A DNA stretch of 64,000 nucleotides, taken from positions 1,066,501-1,130,500 of the forward strand of contig NC_062244.1 in assembly GCF_905475465.1 (NCBI RefSeq). The letters are read 5' to 3'. The notes beneath the pieces were generated by a model. It made no database searches. It worked only from the letters and a program-made list of their open reading frames with translations, and was not told the DNA's origin. The position numbers and the translations under genes were made by a program. Positions 50,067 to 62,940 of the stretch are shown here, piece after piece (positions within the stretch are counted from its first letter, which is position 1; each line of letters opens with the position of its first letter). Origin of the DNA: Pieris napi (Eukaryota > Arthropoda > Insecta > Lepidoptera > Pieridae).

Positions 50067-53000
50067 TTTGAATTTCGAACAAATCAGTGAACGTAGTGCA
50101 ATTTTAAATTTGGAACAATTTAATCTAATTAACCATAACTACAGTATTAAAAGTTGTCATATACAATTAAAAAGGGTTATTATGGCAAAACGGTCGAATT
50201 CTTCTCAAGGACACGCCGTGCGAATGCGCGCTATTCGCGGCGTTTTAATTGTCAAAATCGTCTTTAAAGTCGCCGACTCCATACCGATTCGTCGATCGGA
50301 CTTTTTTCATCTTAATGACCACTCAATGCCAGCCCTGATTGATTTAGTGGTTACAATTTAACTCAAAAAGTGCGATTTTGAATTATTTAATTAGCTATTT
50401 AACAAGTCACTATTTCCTGTCAATTTGAAAATAACTTTTGCCTTTATACTTTTTCAACTTTTACTTACTAGGTACGTAATAAACGCTTGTACGGAGACCA
50501 AAAAGTTTGCTCTCTTCATGTCCCAATTATCTATAGTAATTTCCAGATAAATACAAAAATATAAACTGGCCACTAACAAACACAGATTAAAAAGTAAACA
50601 ATTTGAAATTGGAACACAGTTATATTCCGCGGCTAAATCGATTTCAATTGGCTAACGATCGAGCTGGTGCAATCAGAACGGATTGATCAGTATTATCTGA
50701 TAATAGGCCGCCAATTGACTGGTTCACAGTCACGGGGACATCGCGTGATTGCTTTCACATGTATTAAGGCCGAACTCAGAGTCGATCATTAAAATTGTTC
50801 TAGTTTATTAAAATTATTATACAGTGTTCTTATAGTCTTTGATATTATTTGTTTGATGTTCCATCGAAGGAACATCATAACGATACGTCAAAAATTCAAA
50901 TATCGAATATTTTACACTAACATGAATATTTGAACGACAGAAGGGAAAAACAATTCATCCAATCACTTATTCAACCACAGATAAAGAATTCGAGTGAAAA
51001 GTTGGAAAGGAAATCGAAGTAACATCGTTGTTTACACTCCCCTTACAAAGGTAAAGTGCTTAATATATTTTTTTCGCAAACGGATCACGTACTGTCCTAA
51101 GTGAGCCATCTTTGTGATTTTACGCGCGGATTTTACCGCGCTTTATTGATTCTATTTCCCTAATTTGAATTTAGAATTATGGAATTTTTTACATTATCTG
51201 TCTGGACGCGAATAGACTAACATGTTAACGTGCTATTGATGAAATCGAATTTGAATTTAGAACAGTTTAGAATTCTTTTTGAATTACACACAATTTAACT
51301 CAATATTTGTATAACACGTAATCAATGACACATTCGAATTTGGAACGTATATGATATGAAATCTTTTTGTTATTTGTGTACTCAACCTAACTAGCCCATT
51401 ACAAGTTTTAAATTTAGAACACCATATGATTGTGTTATAAAAAAAGATATAAAACCTTTTTGGTATAAACTATATTATGAATGTCGAATGTGAGATGAAA
51501 CAAAACAGTCTAACTAATTTACACTGTACCTTTGTAAATAATAACACGTTTGAATATTTTTCATAGAAATTCAAAAATCGAATACCTACCTCATGCTTTA
51601 TATTGGTAATGAGGTTCTTATACACGTATCTGTATTAAGTACGAGGGGCACAAAGGCATCGGTTTCCCTCGTATCATTTCTTTTGATCTTTAAAAACCCG
51701 CCAAGACTAAGTGTTTGCCTTTTTCATTGTTACTTTTTTATTCCACACTGAAGAGGATATAGAGATGTTTGGGGGTCATACTTTTCGTACAATATCAGAT
51801 ATTTTTGTCATATATTTTTGTTTGGACATTTAAATCGTAAATATAGTATAGAAGTCTATCAAAATCGGCAGACCATAACGCAGCAGACCGTTCATAATAA
51901 AAAGGCATAGACAATAAAATAAAAATGTAATGAAACCGATCGCAAAAAATGATACAAATTACCTTTTGTCATTATTAAAGCGTTCGAAAAATAAAAACAG
52001 ACACATGCCACCCCAGGAGACTTTGCAATGGAAACAAATTAATAATTAATTTTCACGCGGGTAGGTAGGCAAAGTTAGGGGCGTTCGATCTCGTTTTGTT
52101 CTAAATTCAAACGGGGAACGATAAAGTTGAAAAAATTGTCTCAGTTGCAATACCGCGCTCCTTCCGGCCGAGCGTCGTAAATAATTGATTCCAAATTCAA
52201 ATGTTTTTTTAAAATTTAATAGGCATTCATTTGTTGTTCCATTTTTAAATCCTCCTGTTTAGTAAACTCTATAAACTGTTCACTTACGGAAAGTACACCA
52301 TAATTTAATTACCTGGAAAAGAAATAAAAGCAAATTAAGTAAATTTAATCGTAAGATAAAACGATACATATAATGTAATGCGGGTTTCGCTATAAAATTA
52401 AACCAATCTACTTTATGACAATTGTATTAGTCACATTATTTTATTAAGTATTTGAAACAAAAAAAAAATGTTTCGATAAAATCAAGACACTTTGTCTAAA
52501 AACATCTAGCGACCAAAATCGATTAATAACAATAAAAAAGCAATAAAATAGTTTTTAAAATAGCTCAGTTTTATAGTATTTTTACGAGCCTGTGCCCGAA
52601 ATTAATTCGAAATTCAAATAAAGTACTCAAAAAATGTGCAAGCGGTGACCTTCATTAAACACTCAAAAACAATAAACTCTAAAAAGTTCCAATAGGGATT
52701 AAAAAAGTATCCCCATTCAAAATCGATCCTTTCACACTTCACACAATCGCGAGCGACGGTTGATTTCCGTTCTTAATTCAAATAGACGTATTATTTTTAA
52801 TTTGAATAAGGAACCCGATCGTTAATTCGAATATAGTAGTCTCGAATTTCGATTATAGATTCATTCGATAAGTGACCTCCTTTGAAAAGGATATCGCTTA
52901 TTTATCGATTGACGATTGAATGGATCAAATGGCCGAAGCTATTTGTCTCATTGGGATTTATCAATTAATTTATGTCTGTGGTATTTTGCATTCAGAAGCG

Positions 53001-54418
53001 GTGTTTAAAATAAGTGAATTTTTAGTTCAACTATTGTAAAGCTAGGCTTATAAAGCTGTGCTGATGCCAATAACCCTTCCTACTTACGTTAACGACTGCT
53101 CGGATTAGTCGAGATTTAAATTTTAAAACTGGCAATAAAACAAAATATTTAAATGTTACGCGGATTTTAAGAGATCGGTTGTAAACTAAATATAAATATT
53201 CGAAATAGATTCGATCACAGAATACATGAAAATAAAAAACTAATGCACTGGCCATAAACACGATGGAGGTAATAAAAAACGGTGCGATGTCATCTTTCAG
53301 CTGTCGCGCTATTTTGGAACGCGATTCGAATTTCAAAAATCGAACGCTGTAAGGGCATAGGGATTTACTACGGAAATAATCTGAAGTTATCAACGAAATT
53401 GATCTATTGCTAAGTTAACGTGGCTAAAACTGTCTGCGAACAAACGGATATTGGAATGAAACGGCGTAAGTTACTAAAATTATTATTATATATTATGAAT
53501 CTTTTATATTTAAAAAAATCTGAAGGAAATATACACATCTATAGTTAGATATCATTCATAGTTTTGCGGTTTGGAATTTTTTTTAAACGTAGATATTTTT
53601 GAATAGATGTTAATTGTTATAACAGTGCCAAGTAGGTGACTGTCAAGAGAACAACTGTTTTCTAGAGCAAAACAAAACATTATGACGTCATATGTTTTCA
53701 TGACATTCCGTGCTTTCGGAAACCAGCTTCCACTCAATTACCGAAACCGATAAAGACAATTTAAATGTTATAGAGTTATTTGAAGAACGCTCAAACGATT
53801 GCGCGCATGACAGTCCGCCATGACAGATTATAACCGTCACCGATACAAATCCGACGTCAAATCGGGAGAGGAATTAAAACGTCAGGCCCGCCTTCAAGGA
53901 ATCCGAACTGGATAAAGCTTCCGCCGAGAATCCGACGATTAAACCAAATAATTGCAGCCAAAATATCACAACTGCTCGTTATAACCCATCGCGCTTTTGA
54001 TCTACGTAGGTATCTGTTTCTTGAATTTTAGCGTTTTTTATCTGCGCCGCCGTTTTGAATTTCGAACGCCGCGTATCGAACAGCGCAATAAATTCATAAC
54101 ACCACTAAAGTTTCGTAACGAAAATCATTAACTGACAAACATCGTAAAACGGAGGCGAACTAGAACGCATTCCCGGTTTAAATTTAAAATTCGAACGAGC
54201 GACATATTTTTAAAAGTTCGAACGACACTTAAAACTAATCGCTGTTTCGATTCTAGAACGTCTTTTGAAAGAGTTCGAATACGTTCTAAAAATGTTTTCG
54301 ATCGGACGGCTGCTCGGCCGCGTCAAATTGAAAAATGGAATTGTGAAATCCGTTGTTTTTATCGGCATTGTACTCATTAATAATCGGTTATTTTGTCTTC
54401 CAAAATTTGAATTTCGAA
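50067..54418. other. Densest cluster of the 13-bp motif TTTGAATTTNGAA
   Basis: Eight exact copies lie in 4.4 kb: plus strand at 50067, 51164, 51250, 54054 and 54406; minus strand at 52099, 52189 and 52606. At least five one-mismatch copies accompany them (50103, 50603, 51335, 51407, 52770). The region has no transposon I recognise. Flanks differ between copies. Function unknown. Confidence 0.8.
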
Positions 54419-54815
54419 TAGAATAGTGATGTAACACGTCAGCCGGGGATTGTCGAGCTTTCTTGACAGTTGCGAAAGAGCATGTCGCATTGTATTTGTT
54501 CGTGGTTTTATGAATTCTCAGGCTACTTGTGGCGGGTAAGCGTGCGAGCAATTTCAAATACGATGCGTATCGTTCGCGAACAATGGCCGTCTCTTATGCC
54601 TCTCGGTAACGTCTGCAAAAACGTAAACTACTCGTTTAATACGTTTTTTATTACGTCTTGAAGCTTGTTTTCCGCTTGTAATCAATTTTTTTGTTAGGAA
54701 TTTATGAACTAATATAAATTACAATACTTTGCGCTGACTATGTCCAAAAAACTGGACGCGTTCGAGATCTGGGTTTATCGTATGCAGAACAGACAGAATG
54801 CAAAAGAAACTTGAG

Positions 54816-54902
54816 TATTCTAAATTTACATTTACTACCAGTTCGCAAAGGGTGTAGAGCGGGCAAGAAGAACTGGCAAGAAACTCTCCGTCACTCTTTT
54901 TA
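54816..54902 (-). mobile_element. LINE family B 3' fragment
   Basis: Reverse orientation: aatttacatttactaccagt, gggcaagaagaactggcaag, aaactctccgtcactctttt. Confidence 0.75.
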
Positions 54903-54989
54903 ATCGCTAAGTATTGAGTCATACAAATTGTTTGAATTGGAGCAAATCAATCCCAAGGACTGGATCATTTACTTTACAATACTTATATA

Positions 54990-55018
54990 ATGTATATACT
55001 TATATATATATATATACC
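54990..55018. repeat. AT dinucleotide microsatellite
   Basis: The segment is an interrupted (TA)n run, tatacttatatatatatata. Confidence 0.85.
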
Positions 55019-55423
55019 TGTTTTTATTAAAATTTTGTACCGTTTTGGCGCCGAAATTATAAAATTCCATTGAACGAAAGCAATAATGCTCGCGGCATAT
55101 CACGCAATATTGAATTTTGGATTTTATAAAGAAATGTAACCTTTACTTAGCGTGTTAAAATCGTGTTAATTTTAATAAATGTACACACTTCATGATAAAA
55201 AAATTGTTTGGAGTGAAGTGACAGATGCAGAAATGTCAATGTCAATTATAGATGATAATGTCAGGAATAAAATAATTAAATTTAAATGCTTCTATCTATA
55301 TACTTTTTAGTTAATTAGTCTTAGTCTAGATCGTAATGTTAAATTGTCTTTGGGCAGAGACAATTTATAAAAAAAGATGCTTTAATGTAAATAAAAGATG
55401 TATAAATATATAAATGATCTTAA

Positions 55424-55520
55424 GTGATACCGCCAAGGACACTCTCACTGCCAGAGGGCTCGCGAGTGCGTTGCCGGCCTATTCAGAATTTGTACGCTCT
55501 TTTCTTGATGGATTTGGAAA
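55424..55520 (-). mobile_element. LINE family A 3' tail, copy 1 of a direct pair
   Basis: Landmarks are ccagagggctcgcgagtgcg, ttgccggcctattcagaa and acgctcttttcttgatgg. The same segment repeats about 110 bp further on. Confidence 0.85.
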
Positions 55521-55524
55521 ATGA

Positions 55525-55675
55525 TGGTAAATGATACTGCCGTTGACACTTTAAATTTCAGAGGGCTCGCGAGTGCGTTGCCGGCTTTTTAAGAATTGGT
55601 ACGCTCTTTTCTTGAAGGATTTGGTATTAGTTCGGAAATACTTCAGTGGGAAGCTGGTTCCACATAGTGCACTGT
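55525..55675 (-). mobile_element. LINE family A 3' tail, copy 2 of a direct pair
   Basis: cagagggctcgcgagtgcgt, tggtacgctcttttcttgaa and agtgggaagctggttccaca follow in the same orientation. The repeat unit suggests a local tandem duplication or repeated insertion at one site. Confidence 0.87.
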
Positions 55676-57600
55676 CAAATATCAAATTCTCGTGTTTTAA
55701 CCTCCTAAGAAACGGATTGACCGATTTTGATGAATTTTTTGTGCTATATAAAATATAATCATAACTTTCATCCTTCTATAATATTATGGTAACTATAATA
55801 ATTAATCACTTAATTATAAACGCATTAAATAAATAAATAATTTAACTGAGCTGGTATCAAGCATTTGTTTCCAAAATATTCAATTTCGTAGTGATGTCCA
55901 GCAGTCGATTAATTACGTATCGATATTCGCGAGCGAATTCCGATCGTGTAGAAGATTTACGGCGACATTACGTCGGACGTTAAGTGATGTCGCCAACTGA
56001 AAGGTTAATTGGGTACGACTAAAATAAAATACGTCGTAAATATATCGGAGTTAATTCGAATCCTGAAGTGAGATCGCGTTTCTAATCATTTGCGATTTGT
56101 CTATGCTTCACTTAATTACACTTAGATCGCTTGGGCTTGATAGTGTTATATGTTATATATCATATACGATTTAGAAAATGTATTCCTGCATATGCTTTAA
56201 ATATCATCGCATACGAAATACAAATGCTGAAAAATAAAGAATGGCGATTTTGTTGAAATGTTCGTAAAATTTTAAGTTTAAAAAAAATAGCCTGTGTTCG
56301 AGTACTTTAGTCTTTCATATTTGCAATCTCTTAATTCATATTTCTAGGTTTCTGGTGGGCGTTCTCTCTTTTTTTGTTCCCACTGGTCAATAGTACACGA
56401 TCTCCTACAGAAGGCCTCCTCCAAATCCTTATTTTGCCTCTCATCTTCGCTACAATTCTCTGCTATCTCTTTCATTTCATTTTCTTAAGAGGTTTCTGCT
56501 GGGCGTAACTTCTTTTTTCTTCCCACTAAGCCAAGTCTTTTTGACCCATCTGTCATCAACACAGGCACTGTGACCCACCATTAAATTAAAAAAAAATTAC
56601 GAAATAATTTTAAATACTGCTCCACTTTCCTCAATCAAATTGATGGACCATTGGAAAATGGATCTAATTACATTAAGATAAGGTCGATGTTAGCTCGATC
56701 TTAAAGCTATCTAACTTCAATGATTGCACCGATTGTGAAAAATATCATTAAAAAACGATCAGCCTGATGATTCAGGCCAGAGTGGTCCGTCATCAGCAGC
56801 AATCGAATCTTCACTTTTTATTTTTATTAAATTATCGAAGAGACCATTTGAATTCTACACGTTAGTGTTAATAGTGGAACACAACACAAGAACAGAGTGT
56901 CTAATAGAGAGTGTAAGTGTTATTGGACACTTGTCAAATGTACTTTTAAGTAAATTAGGTAAGCTTTAGATAAGTTATTAGTGTTAAGGCGAGATCGCAA
57001 AATTTAATTGGGTGCAGTAATAATTTAAAAAAAAATCTGAAAAAAATGTATTAAGTAAAATCAGAGATAATAAAAATAACATAGATAATGTATAAATAGT
57101 GAAAGAAATTAATTAAAAAATCTGGGACAATTTATGAAAAAATCAGAGACAATTTTTAAAAAAATAGAGATAAAAAGCAGGTCTTTTATGAATTAAAATG
57201 TAATCTAACGTTCTATAAGTTCCAATTCTCAATGCCCTCTAAAAGGTTTATAAATATTATTACGTATATAAGTTGTGGACGTTTTTTATATTTTCTAATT
57301 TGTGGTCCACAAATACATGGAGCTTTTAAACTGTAGATATCTTAAGAGCTTTAAAGCTCGGACAGATAATGGTCTTAAAAACAATTAACTATGAGTGATA
57401 ATTTAATTACTACGTCAGCAGATGCTCTTGCTCTCACCAATTATTTTTATATTAGTGATTCGTAGAAGAATCGATATGGCCCGCCCACTTATAGAGCTGA
57501 TGGGCGGAGAACAAATCGAATTAGTAAGGCCAATGCATCGATTAGCCTGATAGACAAAAAACACGAAGCCCCGAAAATCAACCGAAACCGTCGGTTAATG
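55676..57600. other. Intronic stretch without gene
   Basis: AT-rich. A pyrimidine-rich stretch with a repeated gtttctgstgggcgt phrase lies near 56350-56510. No gene is recognised. Confidence 0.45.
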
Positions 57601-58486
57601 GCGGTTTTTGTTCGAAATTCGAAGATTTGAATTCGTAATTTCAACCGCATCATTTGTCAGTGACAATTTTTTGGCTGCAATCGATTTTTAAATACAGGTG
57701 AGGTTCTTTTTTCAAATCGCAAGCTCGGATTCCAAATTTTTTTTTACGTTTATGCCGATTTGTAATCTGTGGATTCTTTCCGCTACATTTCTGATGCGTT
57801 TAATAATCTGTGACGATTTGCAGAAGATTAAAATCTTTGATCTGTTGATGCAATTCACTCGCTTAATGTCAATTATTATCAAGGGGCAGTCATCGAACCT
57901 ATTTTTAGCGAGTGCGTTGAAAGGCTTTGAGAGAGGAGTATCTCTTCAATTGGCAGCTCATGTCTGAGCGTCATGTTCAGGCAACATTTGGAGCTGGAGC
58001 TGGATTCTGTCCAGCGCCTCTTTTTTGACAGTTTTGAGGACTTCTACTCTATCGGCCCATTGATGTACGGCCACGTGATTTTCCTTCTGTGTTACCAACC
58101 ATCAGTTTCTCCAAGTTCTCATCACCTCTGCTCATCGTCTTAGTAGGAATATACTAGAAATAATTGTAGAAGTGAAACTAAAAATGATGTTTTAAAAGTT
58201 GGTAAAAAATTCCAAAATTTCGTTTTATAATTAAACAATTTAATCGAATGGAATGAAAAGTATTGTATTTAGTCTATGGCGAAGCGCGGGTCGTTGGCAT
58301 GGGAAAGTGTATTTTTTGCCAAAACGGGACACATTCTTGCACCCAAGGCTATGGGAATTCGACATTCCACCTGCGGCAACCATTTGATATCATCGATATT
58401 ATCGACTCGATTAATTACGCACATCACTAATTAGCATATTTTAGTCAAATATAATTGGCCGATTTAATTCACAGAATGAAAAATAG

Positions 58487-58690
58487 TCTGTCGTTCCACA
58501 ACTGAGCGTTTCGTAAGCTGCCTACTGAAGTATTTCCGAACCAATTCGACTTAGGGTCCTTCAAGAAAAGAGCGTACCAATTCTTAAAAGGCCGGCAACA
58601 CTCGCGAGTCCTCTGGCATTGTGATTGTCCATGGGCGGCGGTATCTTTTAACATATGAGCCTCCTGCCAGTATTCCCCTGTTCTGTAAAA
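58487..58690 (+). mobile_element. LINE family A 3' tail
   Basis: Plus-strand copy: gtcgttccacaactgagcgt, cgaaccaattcgacttaggg, aggccggcaacactcgcgag, gtccatgggcggcggtatct, cctgttctgtaaaaaa. Confidence 0.9.
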
Positions 58691-58809
58691 AAACTGATAC
58701 ACTGATAGGGGACAAATCTATTAATATTAATTACTTAAGATGTCATGTGGAACATGGTGTAATGGTTGCAGCTCCTTACAAACAAACAAAACAAAAAACT
58801 TGGCGATTA

Positions 58810-58962
58810 TAAAGAGTGGCGGAGAGTTTATTGCCAGTTCTTCTCTTCCGTTCTACGCCCTTGAGAACTGGCAGTAAATGTAAAATTAGAAGCATTTTAT
58901 GTATATTTCTTTTTTGACGTTCATAAGTGTACATTGAATAAATGATTTTTGTCTTTGACTTT
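58810..58962 (+). mobile_element. LINE family B 3' end
   Basis: It is nearly identical to 13867-14031 up to tgacgttcataagtgtacat, then aataaatgatttttgtcttt, a short simple tail typical of target-primed insertion. Confidence 0.78.
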
Positions 58963-59339
58963 TGAACGAGTAGATCTGTGGCATCACAGATTACATTTGA
59001 AAATATTCGAATTTTAATCTACACATCTGATTTAGTAATCTGTGGTTTGGCGCCAAAACCTAATAAAAACTACTGAATAATAAAAATAATAAAGCTACCG
59101 TTCTATAACCTATAATGACAGTGTTAATAATCGAACCCGCGGCTCTCGATAAAGGCTGCCTTCAACCACTTTACGACTCTTAATTGTTATCAAAGGATCT
59201 TTTATGCTTCGAGTTTTATTAACTTTAAAATAAAATTAATCTTCGTTAAACATAACTATGAGAATACTAAAGTGTTTCTCGTGTTTGAATCACAGCGAAA
59301 ATATCTATTGCCTATAAATGTCTAATTGACTGCTAAACC

Positions 59340-59599
59340 CCCCCCCCCCTAGACCCCTAAATGTTACGGGTGGTCCGCCCAAAATTTTACATCATATTCT
59401 TCTTCTATCTTTTTATCTTTATTCTTTCTATTCATCATACAATATACAAAAATACATACAACCCCTATTAGTCACCCCTCTAAGATCAACTCCTATTTTT
59501 TAATTATTGTAGATAGTTATTTTTATTGAACTAAAAATTTTTTTCCTAGAAAATATATTACTTATACATGGCAAAACAAACGTTTGCCGGGTCAGCTAG
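59340..59599 (+). mobile_element. Helitron 3' part, same family as 16642-16957
   Basis: It ends ttgccgggtcagctag with T following, and has a GGCAAA/TTTGCC hairpin 11 nt before CTAG. The interior shares tacatacaacccctattag and cccctctaagatcaa with the other copy. The 5' part is missing; the left side is a C12-13 tract. Confidence 0.82.
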
Positions 59600-60012
59600 T
59601 ATATTATAAATTATAATATTAAGAACATAAGATTGTTACTTAGCTCTTTAAATGTGTGATTATAAGGACGTTAATAAATTGTAAATTTTTTTAATACTTT
59701 TTTTTTTTAATTTTTGAGACAAAAACAAAATGGTAGCCCATATTTGGATACTCTCCTCTAGTTTAAATACTAACGATGAAAAATATTTTATCCTAATAGC
59801 GCACATAACAATGGCGCCATATTAAAAACTCTATGCAAAATATTCATTCATGGAATTGCGATGCATTCAACGATTCATATGAATGTACTCTGATACTATT
59901 GTTTAAATTATTGATTAAGGCTATTTACGTACGAATTTGCATGCGTCGTGTATTAATTGCGATTTCCGGTAACGAATAACGACTCGTATTTATATTTATA
60001 ACGATAAAAACA

Positions 60013-60225
60013 GATTTTTTTTAATGTAATAGGAGGCAATCGGGCAGGAGGCTCACCTAATGTTAAGTAATACCGCCGCCCATAGACACTCACAATGCCA
60101 GAAGGCTCGCAAGTGCGTTGCCGGCCTTTCAAGAATTGGTACGCTCTTTTCTTGAAGGACCCTAAGTCGAATTGGTTCGGAAATACTTCTGTGGGCAGCT
60201 GGTTCCACATAGTGGCAGAATGACC
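60013..60225 (-). mobile_element. LINE family A 3' tail, well preserved
   Basis: On the minus strand one frame reads WNQLPTEVFPNQFDLGSF, KKRAYQFLKGRQRTCEPSG and VYGRRYYLTLGEPPARLPP without a stop, then the A-rich end. This is the clearest view of the family's C-terminal peptide. The frame breaks upstream of WNQLP. Confidence 0.9.
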
Positions 60226-61215
60226 AGCGCTGTGGAACATTCTGCTCCTCAGCATAATGCTGAGCCAGGGCCAATTACAGCCACAGCAGACACGCATTAC
60301 TTGAAACTAACCGTACAACTGGGTGACATGAGTAAGCTCCACGTGACGTGGTAATAATTATGATTTAATAAAAATATATAAGATATTTTGATTAGTTTTT
60401 TAAATTTTTTAGTTATATGACTTTGTTGTGGAATGGAAACCAGTCGGCAGTCTCCCAATAACTTCTTAATTGTAATTATGCTATTTAGGAGAATACATAA
60501 ATAATAGTTTAAAAAAACTAGAACACACGCTTTATATAGAAATAAACTAAAAAACAGAAAAGAAATTTTAATTAAGAATAATGTAAATATGTAATTCCTA
60601 ATTTAGGCTGAAAATGGTAATGAACAAAAAATACTGGTATTATTGTGAAAAAGCGTGGGGCGCTCTGTGACATATTTTTCGTCTCTCGAGCAACCCAACA
60701 AAGTGGGTCAAAATCGAGTCCGAAGGAGTCGGTTACATACTATTACATACATACATACAGGTGAAGCTAGTATAAAGCGTATAAAAAAATAGTGTAGATA
60801 CTAGAATGTAGATAATGATTATTAATATACGCAGACTCAGTTTATATATCGATATATTTTATAATACCGTTATTGTATAAGCTGCTGGTTTAATGTGAAT
60901 TAGTTAGTTAAAGAAATCATAAAGTGTAATGCATGCGCCTATTACTTTCGTGGTCACTAATACTGGCGCCATCTAGTTGGTGGTAAAGAAAGTTTTAAAA
61001 ATTTATATGGAGATGAAACTGAATATTTAAGTAGTTTTTATACAAAATTAATAAATTACGCATTAAAAGTCCTTTCTAATGTTCTTAAAATCTGAAGGAA
61101 TATCGATGTGTAATTAATTCTTTTAATTAAAATAGATTCCGCCCGAGTGGTTTTTGTATGTTATATTATATATTTTGTGACCTCTTGAATAATGGTTATG
61201 TATAAACGAAAATAA
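60226..61215. other. Intronic stretch without gene
   Basis: AT-rich with a short (CATA)n run near 60740. No gene is recognised. Confidence 0.45.
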
Positions 61216-61325
61216 GAGCAAATGTTAAATGCGCACATAGAAGTCCATTGGTGCACAGCCGGGGATCGATCCTACGACCTCAGGTATGAGAGTCACACGC
61301 TGAAGCCACTAGGCACACTGCTCTA
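61216..61325 (-). mobile_element. SINE family 1, tRNA head and start of body
   Basis: gagcaaatgttaaatgcgca, gtgcacagccggggatcgat, ctacgacctcaggtatgaga, cacgctgaagccactaggc. Confidence 0.9.
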
Positions 61326-61651
61326 AAAAAAATTTGTAAAAGTTACGGGTTCTTCCCCAGAAAAGAATGCCTTTTAGACAAGCACAAGCCCATTGGCGCC
61401 AAGCCAGAGATGCCTCTATCAATGCGATGTTGGAAAGTACGCGTTATTTATTTTATTACCGCCGTAGACATTGACATATTTCGAGATTCCGATGCGAGGT
61501 GTCATTTTAAACGACCATTTCTATTTTATGCGATTTCAAAGAATGCGAAACTCGTTTTACTGCATTAAATTAAACAACGAACGCGTCAAAAATCCCAGGA
61601 CTCTCGGGTCTAGCATGTAGGTCAGACTTCTATGCTACAGACTGTAGATTT

Positions 61652-61735
61652 TTGGGTCCAACGCCGGTTTTCTTACGTTGTCTTCTGTCACCGTTGATTC
61701 GAGCTTATGACTTCAGGGATGAGAGGCATCAAGCT
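61652..61735 (-). mobile_element. SINE family 1, degraded fragment
   Basis: gggtccaacgccggttttct, gattcgagcttatgacttca and gggatgagaggcatcaagc are recognisable but diverged. Confidence 0.6.
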
Positions 61736-62644
61736 CCTTCTTAAGGGTACACGTCAAGGGTTACGGAAATTGTTAAGTGTCAATCAGGTTATATACACTT
61801 ATTAAAAAGTTTTTTTTGATAAATCAAGAACCGGTCTAGACCTCTATAGAACTAACTCCAAGACTAGGCCATCGTTACCCCTTATACTAATGAAGAAATA
61901 TTCGTTTACTTTTAATATATTGGTAAATAATTGTCTATGTTATTACTGGTTTAAGCTCACTAACTACTTCACATAGGAGTCAGAGGAAAACATAGTATCT
62001 CTACAGAGCATTTATTACTAATAAAAACACACACACATAACAATAATTAAATAAATATATATAAAAATATAGGATCATGGCTAAGTAGTTTATTTAAAAG
62101 TTAAACCTTTTTGTTACTCAAAGAAGATTTAACTATATAATTTCATAATACATTTTCTATTAGCAGGACCTTGGAAACAACGATTAGCTATTTCCGTTAA
62201 TTCAAGATGTCGTAACATCCGCTTTTATCTTTATTAAGATTGATATCGATCTAACAACTTATCCCTCAGAAATTCTATTGAAATAACAATTGTAATCATT
62301 TATTGTTATAAGATTATTAGCTCAGTATTATTAAAAAATACTATTCTTTTTGATACGCGACAAATAAATAGCCAAAATTTAAAATCGTGATTAAAAGTGA
62401 AATTTTAAAGGAAGTATTCATTTTAATTGATTGGACTATTGTCAAAAACATGCAAACACACTTTCGTAACGTAATTAAAAGGTGACTGACCGCTACCCTA
62501 TAGTTTAACCCTAACAACGCCCACATTAAGATTCGGATATATCATAACCCCTCGGAGTGCCAAAAGTCGTTAGTTATCTTCTGATATATAAAAATAATCA
62601 CAGAACAAAGTGTTATAATTTTATTTACTTATTTTTACAGAAGA
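61736..62644. other. Intronic stretch without gene
   Basis: AT-rich; nothing is recognised. Confidence 0.45.
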
Positions 62645-62940
62645 TTGAATGTAAGTTTCTGGTGTTTTTTTGTTGTATTGTATAAAGTTACTACACACTT
62701 TCGTTTGACATTTGACAGTTGACAATTGACCTTATTAGCAATGTAAAAATTCCTTTTGAGTACTGTCAAGTTTATTATAATAAAAAAAAATACTCCTATA
62801 GATTGAATTATTGTTTCTAGTTTTTTATTTCTTGTGTATAAAGTAGACCTGGGTACACTTTTATTTGACATTTGACAGTTAACCTCATTAGCAATGCAAT
62901 ATGTCCAATTCCTTTTAAGACTGTCAAGTTTATTAAGTGT
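62645..62940. repeat. Direct duplication, ~158 bp spacing
   Basis: tttgacatttgacagtt occurs at 62704 and 62864, each preceded by gtataaagt and followed by ttagcaatg, attccttttra and ctgtcaagtttatta. Confidence 0.85.

Noticed and set aside
53031..53393. 120-codon minus-strand frame
   Set aside because: Lies in the motif-rich block and overlaps a motif copy. Translation is not recognisable and composition-driven.
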